DNA of 64,000 nucleotides, taken from Clostridiales bacterium (GTDB lineage: Bacteria; Bacillota; Clostridia; Christensenellales; CAG-138). The position numbers were made by a program, and so were the translations under genes. Shown in pieces: positions 16,057 to 24,837 of the stretch. Numbering within the stretch: the first letter of the stretch is position 1; every line of letters starts with the position of its first letter. The stretch is taken from NCBI GenBank assembly GCA_019416935.1, contig DXWI01000009.1:1-64000 (forward strand), read 5' to 3'. Below the pieces are notes generated by a model. It had not been told where the DNA came from. It was given only the letters and a program-made list of their open reading frames with translations, and ran no database searches.

Positions 16057-16464
16057 ATGAAAAAATGGCTTGCAAAGGTCATGGTAGGGCGCTATGGCGT
16101 GGATCAGCTTACGAACGCGCTGTTGGTTCTGAGCATGGTTCTGCTCGTGATCGCACTGTTCTTCGGCAATAGTGTTGTCAATACGATTCTCTGGGCCTTT
16201 GCCATCCTGCTGCTCGTCGTCGGCTACTACCGGATTTTTTCTAAAAAAACAAGCCAGCGATATCAGGAAAACCAGAAATACCTGCGGTTTCGCAATCGCA
16301 TCACCGGCCGCTTCCGCGCCATGAGGGAGCGGCTGAAGCAGCGCAAAACGCACCGCTTTTTCAAATGCCCCGAGTGCGGCGTTACCGTGCGCGTGCCGAA
16401 GGGCAAGGGTAAGATCAAAATCACCTGCCCCAAATGCAAAAACGCTTTCGTGCGCAACACCTGA
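16057..16464 (+). CDS. membrane protein with C-terminal zinc ribbon
   Basis: This 135-residue protein has two membrane segments (about 20-38 and 42-60), a basic stretch and a C-terminal four-Cys zinc ribbon (CPECGVTVRVPKGKGKIKI then CPKCKNAF). It is the first of three tightly linked plus-strand genes, followed after 3 bases by the DUF5685 gene. GGAGGCGGTTTCATC precedes the ATG. The role is unknown; ribbon and membrane layout suggest a small metal- or protein-binding membrane factor. Confidence 0.85.
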   Translation: MKKWLAKVMVGRYGVDQLTNALLVLSMVLLVIALFFGNSVVNTILWAFAILLLVVGYYRIFSKKTSQRYQENQKYLRFRNRITGRFRAMRERLKQRKTHRFFKCPECGVTVRVPKGKGKIKITCPKCKNAFVRNT

Positions 16465-16467
16465 GCG

Positions 16468-17307
16468 ATGTTCGGGTTTGTTGTCGCCAATCAGGAGGCG
16501 CTCGAACCGGACAGGCTCCGGCGATATCGCGCATTCTACTGCGGGCTGTGCCGTGCGCTCGGCAGCCGGTACGGTCTGGCCGCCCGCTGCGCACTCACCT
16601 ATGACATGACGTTTTTGGTGATGCTGCTCAGCTCGCTCTATGAACCCGAGGAACAGAATGTCCAAATGCGCTGCGTTCCCCACCCGCTTCGCGCACACCT
16701 GAGTACCGAGACGAGCTACACCGCCTACGCAGCCGGTCTGAACGTACTGCTCGCCTATTACAACTGTGAGGACGACTGGCAGGACGAGCGCCGCATGAGC
16801 CGGCATGCCGAAGCGCTGCTCCTCAAGCGCCATCTGCCATCGCTCCGGCGCGCGTATCCGCGCCAAAGCGCGGCCATTGAGCAAAGCCTGAAACAGCTCC
16901 AGCAGGCGGAGCGCGAAAACGCAAACGTCGATACTTCGGCCAACCTGTTCGCCGCCCTGATGGGCGAGCTGTTCGTGCCGGATGAAACCGACCATTGGGC
17001 CGATACGCTCCGCCGGTTCGGCGCGGCGCTCGGTCGGTTTATCTATGTTTTGGACGCGTACCTCGACGCGGATGCGGACAAGAAGCGCGGCGCTTACAAC
17101 CCGCTGCTCGCCTTCCAGACAGAGGCGGATTTTGACAAGCGCTGTCAGGACATGCTCACGCTGCTCATCGGCGAAGCTGCGATCGCGTTTGAAACCCTGC
17201 CGCTCGTACAGGACGCGGATATTCTGCGCAACATCCTGTACTCCGGCGTTTGGACCAGATTTTCATTGCTGCAGCGCAAGCGGCAGAAGGAACAGGCACG
17301 CACATGA
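16468..17307 (+). CDS. DUF5685 family protein
   Basis: The 279-residue product opens MFGFVVANQEALEPDRLRRY and YCGLCRALGSRYG, the signature of DUF5685 proteins of Clostridia. It is mostly helical, with a conserved CGLC and an NCEDDW acidic motif. Function not established. Its stop codon overlaps the next gene's start (ATGA), which indicates translational coupling to the J-domain protein. The constant company of a DnaJ-like protein suggests a chaperone-related task (inference). Confidence 0.85.
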   Translation: MFGFVVANQEALEPDRLRRYRAFYCGLCRALGSRYGLAARCALTYDMTFLVMLLSSLYEPEEQNVQMRCVPHPLRAHLSTETSYTAYAAGLNVLLAYYNCEDDWQDERRMSRHAEALLLKRHLPSLRRAYPRQSAAIEQSLKQLQQAERENANVDTSANLFAALMGELFVPDETDHWADTLRRFGAALGRFIYVLDAYLDADADKKRGAYNPLLAFQTEADFDKRCQDMLTLLIGEAAIAFETLPLVQDADILRNILYSGVWTRFSLLQRKRQKEQART

Positions 17308-17936
17308 TGACGGACCCCTACAAAGTACTCGGACTCCCCTCCACCGCGACCGACGACGAGGTCAAGCAGGCGTACCGCCGGCTTGCCAAGCGGTATCACC
17401 CGGACGCCAATCCGGGCGATCAGAACGCGGAGCGCCGCATGCAGGAGATCAACGCCGCGTACGACGAAATCATGAATCGCAGAACGAATCCGAACGCAGG
17501 CCGCTCCACCGGATACGACCCCTTCGGCGGTTTTGGCGGCGCCGGCTACGGCGGTTCCCAGCAGAGCGCGGACGGAAACTCCTATTTTAAGGCGGCGCGC
17601 AGCTACATCCAGTTCGGCCGATATCGCGAAGCGCTCAACGTGCTCTCCGGCATTCAGGAGCGCACCGCGGAGTGGTATCATATCTCCGCGCTCGCCAACG
17701 CCGGATTGGGCAACCGTGTTTTGGCGCAGCAGCATGCGCAGCGAGCGGTGCAGATGCAGCCGGACAACATGGAATACCGGGATCTGTACGAGCGTTTGCA
17801 GCAGCCCGGCCAGACCTATACCACCTTTGGCCGCGGATTTTCCATGCCCATGTTCGATGTCGCGGGCAGCCGGCTTTGCCTCGGGCTGTGCCTTGTGCAG
17901 TCGCTCTGCGGCCTGTGCTGCCGTCGCCCGTGCTGA
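17304..17936 (+). CDS. J-domain protein with TPR-like repeats
   Basis: The J domain is at residues 1-60 (DPYKVLGLPSTATDDEVKQA, then the HPD motif in RYHPDANPGD). A Gly-rich linker follows, then TPR-like helices (YIQFGRYREALNVLSG; ALANAGLGNRVLAQQHAQRA), and a Cys-rich, hydrophobic tail. It should stimulate DnaK and bring in a client. It overlaps the DUF5685 stop by ATGA. The tail LCLGLCLVQSLCGLCC is unusual and could be a membrane or metal site. Confidence 0.9.
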   Translation: MMTDPYKVLGLPSTATDDEVKQAYRRLAKRYHPDANPGDQNAERRMQEINAAYDEIMNRRTNPNAGRSTGYDPFGGFGGAGYGGSQQSADGNSYFKAARSYIQFGRYREALNVLSGIQERTAEWYHISALANAGLGNRVLAQQHAQRAVQMQPDNMEYRDLYERLQQPGQTYTTFGRGFSMPMFDVAGSRLCLGLCLVQSLCGLCCRRPC

Positions 17937-18041
17937 TGCGTCTGCCGCGCAGAATGCCATGGCGCTGTTCGGCGTCGTATCCTTGTGTCATTGCCTCTGA
18001 ATCCACTTTTCTTTTATTCGGGTTTATCATATAATGGATGT

Positions 18042-19097
18042 ATGAGTAACCGCAGCAAAAAAACAGGCTCTCCAAACGATGCATATGTCCGTCAAGCGCA
18101 GGCAGCGCTGATCCGTTTGCTCCAGCGCAGTCGGACTGCCCGGATCATCGTCGCGATCCTGTGCATCCTGATCGCCGTGTACGCGCTCAACTGGTATCTG
18201 GGCGATCCGCTTGATATCATGCAGGCCGGTCCCGCGCCCGAGCCCACTCCTTCGACCGCCGCGCCCGCACCAACCGCTGCCGGAGCGGTCTCCTCCGGTC
18301 CTTCCGCCGGGAATGGGGAAACGCTGGACGCCTATTTCATCGACATCGGTCAGGGCGACTGCATTTTTCTTGAGGCGCCGGATGGCTCCACGATGCTCAT
18401 CGATGCGGGCGACCGCGGCAATTTCCCGATCATCGACGCTTTTTTGAAGGCAGGCGATATCGAGCAGCTTGATGTGGTCGTGGCGACGCACATGCACGCC
18501 GACCATATCGGCAGCATGGCCGAGGTGATCGACAGCTACGACATCGGCGTCTTTTATATGCCGGATCAGGAGGCGGACAGCAACAGCTATACGGATATGA
18601 TGGATGCGCTTGCGGCAAAGAACATTCCGATCCAAACGGCGAAGCTGCTGCCCTCGGACACCGGCCCCATGGTCGTGGACTGGGCCGATGGGGTTGAAGT
18701 CCTGATCCTTTCGCCGTTTGACGGAAGCTATGCCAGCGCAAACGATTACAGCATCGTCATGCGGATACGGTACGGCGAATCCGCCATTCTGTTGACCGGT
18801 GATGCGGAGACGACCGCCGAGCGGATTCTCCTCAAGGCGCTGCCGCACCGCTATGTGCAGGCCAATGTGCTCAAGGTCGGCCATCACGGTTCGACCACCT
18901 CCACCTGCGCACAGTTCCTCTCCGCGGTTTCGCCCGATATCGCGGTGATCTCCTGCGGCCAAGGCAACAAGTACGGCCATCCCGAGCAGCCGGTGCTCGA
19001 CCGGCTGTCGGACGCCCATGTGGAAACGGTTCGCACGGATATGCTCGGAACGATCCATGTAGCCCTTGACGGTACGGCCGCAAGGGTGGTAGAATAA
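18042..19097 (+). CDS. secreted ComEC-like metallo-beta-lactamase-fold hydrolase
   Basis: One N-terminal membrane anchor (residues 33-52) and a Pro/Thr/Ala linker lead to a metallo-beta-lactamase domain of the ComEC C-terminal type: FIDIGQGDCIFLEAPDG, the metal site THMHADH, LLTGDAE and VGHHGS. The domain faces outside, and a nuclease or phosphodiesterase role is likely. A TATAAT lies only seven bases before the ATG, so either the mRNA is nearly leaderless or the gene depends on upstream transcription; no clear ribosome site is seen. Confidence 0.8.
   Translation: MSNRSKKTGSPNDAYVRQAQAALIRLLQRSRTARIIVAILCILIAVYALNWYLGDPLDIMQAGPAPEPTPSTAAPAPTAAGAVSSGPSAGNGETLDAYFIDIGQGDCIFLEAPDGSTMLIDAGDRGNFPIIDAFLKAGDIEQLDVVVATHMHADHIGSMAEVIDSYDIGVFYMPDQEADSNSYTDMMDALAAKNIPIQTAKLLPSDTGPMVVDWADGVEVLILSPFDGSYASANDYSIVMRIRYGESAILLTGDAETTAERILLKALPHRYVQANVLKVGHHGSTTSTCAQFLSAVSPDIAVISCGQGNKYGHPEQPVLDRLSDAHVETVRTDMLGTIHVALDGTAARVVE
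19066..19095 (+). promoter_or_regulatory. promoter of the T-box/pheST unit
   Basis: TTGACG (19066-19071) and TAGAAT (19090-19095) are 18 bases apart, at the very 3' end of the upstream gene. Transcription would start just before the T-box leader. Confidence 0.7.
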
Positions 19098-19107
19098 TTG
19101 TGATCAT

Positions 19108-19337
19108 GCACAGCGATGAAGGGGAGGCGCTTTTGTCCCCACGCGTATCCAGAGAACACCGCACCTGCTGAAAGCGGTGTACGCGTACAAAAGCAGCGTT
19201 TCGCCCCGGAGCGGCGCCGGTGAACAGAGTAGTCGGCGGCGGGTAAGCCCGTTACAGCGGTAAGGCTCTGTGTCGGCAGAGCGAATGAGGGTGGTACCAC
19301 GGCGCTTCGTCCCTTGCGGATGCGGCGCTTTTTTTGT
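19108..19337 (+). promoter_or_regulatory. T-box riboswitch (phenylalanine) with terminator
   Basis: The conserved T-box AGGGTGGTACCACG is at 19288-19301, and a terminator stem (CGCTTCGTCC with GGATGCGGCG) ends in a T run at about 19329-19336. Upstream, a long stem I is visible (CTTTTGT with ACAAAAG) with an AGAGA bulge. A TTC triplet at 19200-19202 lies in the place expected for a phenylalanine specifier. Uncharged tRNA-Phe should stabilise the antiterminator and turn pheST on. Confidence 0.9.
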
Positions 19338-19365
19338 TTCAAAACAGCAAAGGAGTGTTGTGATT

Positions 19366-20394
19366 ATGTCCATACTGGAATCCCTGAAGAGCATCCATGC
19401 GGAGGCCATGGACAAGCTCAAAGCCGGGCGAACCGCGGAGGAGCTCGATCAGCTTCGCGTCTCCACGCTCGGAAAAAACGGCCAGCTGACGGCCATCCTG
19501 CGCACGATGGGCAAGCTCTTGCCCGAGGAGCGCGCCGCCGTGGGCGCGGAGGCCAACCGCATCAAGCAGGCGTTTGAGGCCGCGCTGGAATCGCGCCGCA
19601 AGGAGCTCGCCGCCATCGCGCAGCAGGCCCGCTTTGAGGCGGAAACGCTCGACGTGACCGCGCCCGGCGAAAACAAGCGGCCGATGGGCCGCCTGCATCC
19701 GATGACGCAGACATACCGCGAAATCCGCGATGCGCTGGTCGGCATGGGTTTCTCGCTGTTCGGCGGCCCGGAGATCGAGCTGGACGACAACAACTTCACC
19801 CTGCTCAACCTTCCGAAGGATCACCCGGCGCGCGATATGCAGGATACGTTCTATGTCAACGAAAATGTCGTGCTGCGCACGCACACCTCCCCCTGCGAGA
19901 TCCGCGCGCTCAAGGGCGTTCAGCCGCCGTTTCGGCTCATCATGCCCGGCCGCGTGTTCCGCGTGGACGAGGTGGACGCCTCGCACTCGCCGGTGTTCAT
20001 GCAGATGGAGGGTTTCATCATGGATCGGAACCTGACGCTCGGAGACCTCAAGGGCACGCTCGACGCGTTCATCCGCGCGGTATTCGGCGAAAACGTGAAA
20101 ACGCGCCTTCGCCCCTCGTACTTCCCTTTTACGGAGCCCTCGGCCGAAATGGACATGAGCTGTACGATCTGCGGCGGCAAGGGCTGCCGCGTGTGCAAGG
20201 GCACGGGCTGGATCGAGATCCTCGGCTGCGGCGTGACCAACCCGCACGAGCTGGAAAACTGCGGCTTTGATCCAAGCGAATGGACGGCGCTTGCCTTCGG
20301 CATCGGCGTTGACCGCGTGGCAAGCCTCAAGTACGGTATCACCGATATCCGACTTGAGTACGAAAACGACGCGCGCTTCCTGCGTCAATTCTAA
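19366..20394 (+). CDS. pheS: phenylalanyl-tRNA synthetase alpha subunit
   Basis: PheS carries the catalytic core that charges tRNA-Phe. The 342-residue protein has an N-terminal coiled coil and the class II motifs: HPMTQTYREIRDALVGMGFS, motif 2 GRVFRVDEVDASHSPVFMQM and motif 3 FGIGVDRVASLKYG. A CTICGGKGCRVCKGTGW insertion (two CxxC pairs, as in zinc-bearing PheS variants) lies before motif 3. AAAGGAG precedes the ATG at 19366. An ATG-type extension back to 19270 would run through the T-box, so it is rejected. Confidence 0.97.
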   Translation: MSILESLKSIHAEAMDKLKAGRTAEELDQLRVSTLGKNGQLTAILRTMGKLLPEERAAVGAEANRIKQAFEAALESRRKELAAIAQQARFEAETLDVTAPGENKRPMGRLHPMTQTYREIRDALVGMGFSLFGGPEIELDDNNFTLLNLPKDHPARDMQDTFYVNENVVLRTHTSPCEIRALKGVQPPFRLIMPGRVFRVDEVDASHSPVFMQMEGFIMDRNLTLGDLKGTLDAFIRAVFGENVKTRLRPSYFPFTEPSAEMDMSCTICGGKGCRVCKGTGWIEILGCGVTNPHELENCGFDPSEWTALAFGIGVDRVASLKYGITDIRLEYENDARFLRQF

Positions 20395-20408
20395 GGAGGA
20401 AACCGATT

Positions 20409-22805
20409 ATGAAACTGCCGCTTCGCTGGCTCAAGGAATATGTAGACTACAACGTTACGAACGAGGAGTTCGTGGAAAAGATGATGTGGCGCGGGTTCGA
20501 GATGGCTTCGGTCGATCCCGAGCTGCCCGGCGTCGAGGGTGTGGTCGTCGGCCGCGTAAACGCCATCGCCAAGCATGAAAACTCCGACCACCTCAACATC
20601 TGCCAGGTGGACGTCGGAACCGAGGTGCTCCAGATCGTCACCGGCGCGCAGAACGTGACCGCCGGCGCGCTCGTGCCGGTCGCGCTCGTTGGCGCAAGGC
20701 TCGGCAATCAGGTCATGCAGCCGGTCAATATGCGCGGCGTGGACAGCTTCGGCATGCTCTGCTCCGGCAAGGAACTGGGTCTCACCGACGCCGATTACCC
20801 CGGCAGCGAGGTGAACGGCATTCTGCTTTTGCAGGAGGACCATCCACTTGGCCAGCCGATCGCCGAGGCGGTCGGTCTCGACAGCGTGGTGTTCGACATT
20901 GAGCTCACGCCGAACCGTCCGGATTGCGCTTCGATCATCGGCATTTGTCGCGAAGCCGCCGCCGCGCTGGGCCAGACGTTCCGTGAACCCGAGATCCGGA
21001 ACGTCGCGGGTACCGGCAGCGAGGCGGACTATGCCTCCGTCACCGTTGAAAACGCCGCGCTCTGCCCGCGCTATACCGCGCGCGTCGTCACCGACATCCA
21101 TATCGCCCCCTCTCCCGCATGGATGCAGAAAAAGCTGCGCAGCGTGGGCATGCGCCCGATCAACAACATCGTGGACATCACGAACTATGTGCTCGTGGAA
21201 TACGGCCATCCCATGCACGCGTTTGATCTGTCGTGCGTTTCCGGCGGACATATCGTCGTTCGCAATGCAAAGGAAAACGAGGTTGTCACCACGCTCGACG
21301 GCAAGCAGCGCCCGGTTACGCCGGATATGCTGCTCATCGCAGACCCGGAAAAGGGCGTCGGCATCGCAGGCGTGATGGGCGGCGAGAACTCCGAGATCAC
21401 GGAGAGCACGAAGGCGGTGCTGTTTGAATCCGCCGTATTCAAGAGCAGCAACATCCGCCAGACGGCGCGAAAGCTGCACCATGTGACCGATGCCGCCGCG
21501 CGCTTTATCAAGGGTGTGGAGCCGGTCAACGCGCAGCTGGCGCTCGATCGCGCGATCGAGCTGGTTGACGAGCTGCACGCGGGCAGGGTCGTCGGCCGGA
21601 CGATCGACGTCTGCGCAGCCGATCTGAGCGAGCGGGTGGCCGACGTTGACGTCAAGCACATCAACCGCTTGCTCGCGCTCGACCTCTCCGCTGCGGACAT
21701 GGCAAAGATGCTCAAAACGATCGGCATCGACAGCGTTCCCCTGATTCACCGGCTCAAGGTGCGCATTCCGCACTTCCGCACCGATATCGAGACCGGCATC
21801 GAGGCGGACGCGGACATTGCCGAGGAAATCGCGCGCATCTACGGCTATTACAACATCGCGCCCACACTGATGCGGGGCGATACGTTCACCGGCCGCGTGG
21901 ACGGCGCGTTTGCGTTCGAGGACAAGGTGAAGGATACGCTCTGCGCGCTCGGCGCATACGAGATGTACAACTACAACTTCACCGGCCCCGCCGCGCTCGA
22001 CGCGCTTCGTCTTTCCGCCGGCGACGAAAAGCGGCAGGCCGTCCGGCTGCTGAACCCGTTCGGCGAGGATCAGAGCCTGATGCGCACCACGCTGTATATC
22101 GGCATGCTCGATACGGCGCAGCGCAACATGAACCGCCGCACCGAGCAGGGCCGCTTCTTCGAGGTGGGTAATGTGCACTTCGACAACAACGCAACGCTCC
22201 CCGAGGAGCGGGCGATGGTCGGTCTGCTGTTCTTCGGCGCCGAGGAATCCTTCTACACGCTCAAGGGCGCCGTTGAAGCGCTATTCGATGCGTGCAGCGT
22301 CGGCGGACGCAGCTACAGCCGCACGGCAAGCCCCTACTTCCAGCCCGGCCGCGCCGCGGCCATCACGGCCGATGATGGACGTATGCTCGGCGAACTCGGC
22401 CAGCTCCATCCGGATACGCTCAAGTCGTTCGGGGTCGATGGCCCCGTCTATGCCGCCGAGCTGTCCATGCAGGCGATGTGCGGCTGCTGCACCGGCACAA
22501 AGAAGTTCTGTCCGCTGCCGCGCTTCCCGCTCGTGCCGCGCGACCTCTCCGTCGTGGTTGACCGCACGGTGGAAACCGCAGCGCTGCAGCGCGTGATCGA
22601 ACAGGCCAAGACCGAGGTGCTGGTGGAAAACGTCAAGCTGTTCGACACCTATGAGGGTGTCGGCATTCTGCCTGGCAAGAAGAGCCTCGCCTTCACCTTC
22701 ACGCTCCGTGCCGCGGATCACACGCTCAACGATGAGGAGATCAAGCGTGCCATGGACGCGGTGATCACCGCGCTCGAACAGGCCGGCGCGCCGCTGCGCG
22801 TTTGA
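20409..22805 (+). CDS. pheT: phenylalanyl-tRNA synthetase beta subunit
   Basis: PheT (798 residues) forms the alpha2-beta2 enzyme with PheS and carries tRNA binding and editing. Domains in order: N-terminal LKEYVDYN, tRNA-binding EMAP-like region (about 40-150), B3/B4 editing domain, B5 domain and C-terminal anticodon-binding fold (CPLPRFPLVPRDLSVVVD). It starts 14 bases after pheS with AAGGAGGAAACC. A hairpin at 22826-22850 ends the unit. Confidence 0.97.
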   Translation: MKLPLRWLKEYVDYNVTNEEFVEKMMWRGFEMASVDPELPGVEGVVVGRVNAIAKHENSDHLNICQVDVGTEVLQIVTGAQNVTAGALVPVALVGARLGNQVMQPVNMRGVDSFGMLCSGKELGLTDADYPGSEVNGILLLQEDHPLGQPIAEAVGLDSVVFDIELTPNRPDCASIIGICREAAAALGQTFREPEIRNVAGTGSEADYASVTVENAALCPRYTARVVTDIHIAPSPAWMQKKLRSVGMRPINNIVDITNYVLVEYGHPMHAFDLSCVSGGHIVVRNAKENEVVTTLDGKQRPVTPDMLLIADPEKGVGIAGVMGGENSEITESTKAVLFESAVFKSSNIRQTARKLHHVTDAAARFIKGVEPVNAQLALDRAIELVDELHAGRVVGRTIDVCAADLSERVADVDVKHINRLLALDLSAADMAKMLKTIGIDSVPLIHRLKVRIPHFRTDIETGIEADADIAEEIARIYGYYNIAPTLMRGDTFTGRVDGAFAFEDKVKDTLCALGAYEMYNYNFTGPAALDALRLSAGDEKRQAVRLLNPFGEDQSLMRTTLYIGMLDTAQRNMNRRTEQGRFFEVGNVHFDNNATLPEERAMVGLLFFGAEESFYTLKGAVEALFDACSVGGRSYSRTASPYFQPGRAAAITADDGRMLGELGQLHPDTLKSFGVDGPVYAAELSMQAMCGCCTGTKKFCPLPRFPLVPRDLSVVVDRTVETAALQRVIEQAKTEVLVENVKLFDTYEGVGILPGKKSLAFTFTLRAADHTLNDEEIKRAMDAVITALEQAGAPLRV

Positions 22806-22825
22806 ACCGTTCCACGTCCCCATCC

Positions 22826-22850
22826 GGCGCCGGCTGATTCTGCCGGCGCC
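22826..22850 (+). terminator. hairpin after pheT
   Basis: GGCGCCGGC pairs perfectly with GCCGGCGCC, but the following tract is only moderately T-rich, so termination may be partial. Confidence 0.55.
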
Positions 22851-22856
22851 GTTATC

Positions 22857-22885
22857 TTGACGCGGAAGTGATGCTGCTATATACT
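22857..22885 (+). promoter_or_regulatory. promoter of the two zinc-ribbon membrane genes
   Basis: TTGACG (22857-22862) and TATACT (22880-22885) have a 17-base spacer, 31 bases before the start codon. Confidence 0.75.
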
Positions 22886-22915
22886 GAATAGAAGTCGAAT
22901 TTGGGAGGAATCCAT

Positions 22916-23431
22916 ATGATCCAATGTCCAAACTGCGGCACTTCCATGCCGGACGACAAGCGTTTTTGCACCAACTGTGGCAGGAGCCTTTCGGGCGCAG
23001 CGCCGCAGGATACCGCCGAGCAGACGTCCGGGCATGCCGAAGGCGCGGTTCCCGACGAAACGGCAGAGCAGCAGGAATCCGCGCGCACCGAAGGCGCGGC
23101 CTCCAGCGAGGCCGCGCATGCCGCTCCGCCCTATACGCAGCCCGTACAGCAGCGCCCCGTGTTCATACAGAAGGATGACGCCCGCCTTGCGCCGGTCGGC
23201 ATCTGGATGTGGCTGGGTGTGTTTTTGATCGCCTGCATTCCGCTCGTCAATGTGATCATGATGATCATCTGGGCCTGCTGCGCGCAGCGGCAATCGCTCA
23301 AGAACTACGCCCGCGCCATGGTGATCTGCTATCTTGTCGCTCTCGTGCTTCTGGTATTGGTCGGCATTGTGTTTGCCTATACCGGAATACGCTGGAACGA
23401 TATGCTGTACGAGCATTTCCTGTTCTATTGA
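22916..23431 (+). CDS. zinc-ribbon membrane protein
   Basis: The 171-residue protein starts with a zinc ribbon (CPNCGTSMPDDKRFCTNCG), followed by an Ala/Glu/Pro-rich disordered linker and two C-terminal membrane segments (WLGVFLIACIPLVNVIMMII; AMVICYLVALVLLVLVGIVF). GGGAGGAATCCAT precedes the ATG. It is paired with a second ribbon protein 30 bases downstream. Such small proteins are common in Clostridia; no precise role is known. Confidence 0.85.
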   Translation: MIQCPNCGTSMPDDKRFCTNCGRSLSGAAPQDTAEQTSGHAEGAVPDETAEQQESARTEGAASSEAAHAAPPYTQPVQQRPVFIQKDDARLAPVGIWMWLGVFLIACIPLVNVIMMIIWACCAQRQSLKNYARAMVICYLVALVLLVLVGIVFAYTGIRWNDMLYEHFLFY

Positions 23432-23461
23432 TTACAAAAGAAAGAAACGGAGGAACCCATC

Positions 23462-23905
23462 ATGGCCTATTGCAGACAATGCGGCGCGCTGATTGATGAG
23501 GCCGCGCATTTCTGTCCCGATTGCGGCGCATCGCAGGCGGGCGCACAAACGACCCGTGTGGTCAATCAGGATGTGGAGGACAACCGGTTCATGGCCATCC
23601 TGTCCTATATCGGCCCGCTCGCGTTCGTCCCCTACTTTGCCGCAAAGCAGTCCCCCTTTGCCCAGTACCACGCGGTGCGCGGCCTGAACCTGTTCATACT
23701 CGAAGCGGTGTTCGGCGTTGCCGTCAGTCTGATCACCGGCATCTTTACGCTGCTGCTGCATGTTCTCGGCGCGCTGCTCGGCTGGATTCTGAACCTCGGT
23801 TGGCTCGGCTTTCTCGCGCTGTCCATCATCGGCATTGTGAACGTCTGCAACGGTGTAAAAAAGGATCTGCCCTATATCAGCGGTATCCGCTTTGTAAAGA
23901 ACTGA
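23462..23905 (+). CDS. zinc-ribbon protein with DUF4870/Tic20-like membrane domain
   Basis: A zinc ribbon (CRQCGALIDEAAHFCPDCG) is followed by a DUF4870-like membrane domain: FMAILSYIGPLAFVPYFAA, SPFAQYHAVRGLNLF and two further membrane helices, 147 residues in all. It probably shares a transcript with the ribbon protein upstream. CGGAGGAACCCATC precedes the ATG. The function of the family is unknown. Confidence 0.85.
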   Translation: MAYCRQCGALIDEAAHFCPDCGASQAGAQTTRVVNQDVEDNRFMAILSYIGPLAFVPYFAAKQSPFAQYHAVRGLNLFILEAVFGVAVSLITGIFTLLLHVLGALLGWILNLGWLGFLALSIIGIVNVCNGVKKDLPYISGIRFVKN

Positions 23906-23921
23906 TCCCAGCAAAAAAAGG

Positions 23922-23958
23922 CGCGCCGGCTTGCTGTTGCAGACCGGCGCGTTTCTTC
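23922..23958. terminator. bidirectional terminator between convergent genes
   Basis: CGCGCCGG pairs with CCGGCGCG. Seven A on the left and a T-rich tract on the right serve both the zinc-ribbon genes and the convergent kinase. Confidence 0.75.
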
Positions 23959-23976
23959 TCTTTACGAAATTCGGTT

Positions 23977-24837
23977 TTACCGTTCAAACCCGGCGCAGAG
24001 CTGTGCGCTCGCGCGGTTGCCGGCATAGGCGCACGCCTCCGTGCTCTGTCCAGTCAGGTAACCATGGATCACCGCCGCGCACATCACATCGCCCGCACCC
24101 GTGGTATCGATCGCGGTAATCCGTTCGCCCTCGATATACCCGAAACCTTCGGCATCGGCCCACACCACGCCCTCTGCGCCCAGCGAAACGAACACGCGCT
24201 CCACGCCCGCGCGCAAAAACCACTCCGCCGCGCGGTAAACGCCCCGCACGCTGTCGCAAGAACAGCCGGTGAGCATGGCCGCTTCGTACCGATTTGGTTT
24301 CACAATGGCGCAGCGTCCGATGTTCCGGCCAATCCGGCGCGCTTTGGCGCAGCTGACCGGCTCGTAAAACAGCGGAGCGGTCACATTCTCCGTCAAAAAA
24401 GCGAGCGTCTCCGGCAGCAGATTGGCGTCGAGCACAACCATGTCCGAATCGCAGAGCAACGGCAGCTTCGACTCGAGCCGTTCCGGCGTCATCTGCTCCA
24501 GAATGCCCATGTCGCTGATACCGGCGAGCATCTCCCGCTCTTCATCGAGCACGCAGAGATATGTGGCGGACGGCACGTCGAGCCGCAGCGTGTGCTCCAT
24601 GCCAATGCCTCTTTTCAGGCAATCCGTCTCGATCATCTCCGCGCGAAAATCGTTTCCGAGCGTAGTAATGAGCTCCACTTGCATATCGTAGCGCGTGAGC
24701 CGGCTGGCAATGTTGTGTCCAACGCCGCCCGCCTGCAGGCGGACGGTGCCGAGATTGGAGTCCCGCAGGCGGCAGATGCTATCCGGCAGGCCGGTAATAT
24801 CGAGCGCGGCGCCGCCAACTACACATACATGTTTCAT
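23977..24837 (-). CDS. PfkB-family carbohydrate/nucleoside kinase
   Basis: The 286-residue protein has the N-terminal GGAALDITG with LQAGGVGHNIA and the C-terminal signature DTTGAGDVM, whose Asp is the catalytic base. The GGVGHNIA motif resembles pseudouridine kinases (PsuK), but ribokinase-like specificity cannot be excluded. Its ATG overlaps the stop of the amidohydrolase upstream by four bases, so the pair is co-translated; the kinase might act on the product of that enzyme or on a nucleoside released with it. Confidence 0.85.
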   Translation of the reverse strand: MKHVCVVGGAALDITGLPDSICRLRDSNLGTVRLQAGGVGHNIASRLTRYDMQVELITTLGNDFRAEMIETDCLKRGIGMEHTLRLDVPSATYLCVLDEEREMLAGISDMGILEQMTPERLESKLPLLCDSDMVVLDANLLPETLAFLTENVTAPLFYEPVSCAKARRIGRNIGRCAIVKPNRYEAAMLTGCSCDSVRGVYRAAEWFLRAGVERVFVSLGAEGVVWADAEGFGYIEGERITAIDTTGAGDVMCAAVIHGYLTGQSTEACAYAGNRASAQLCAGFER

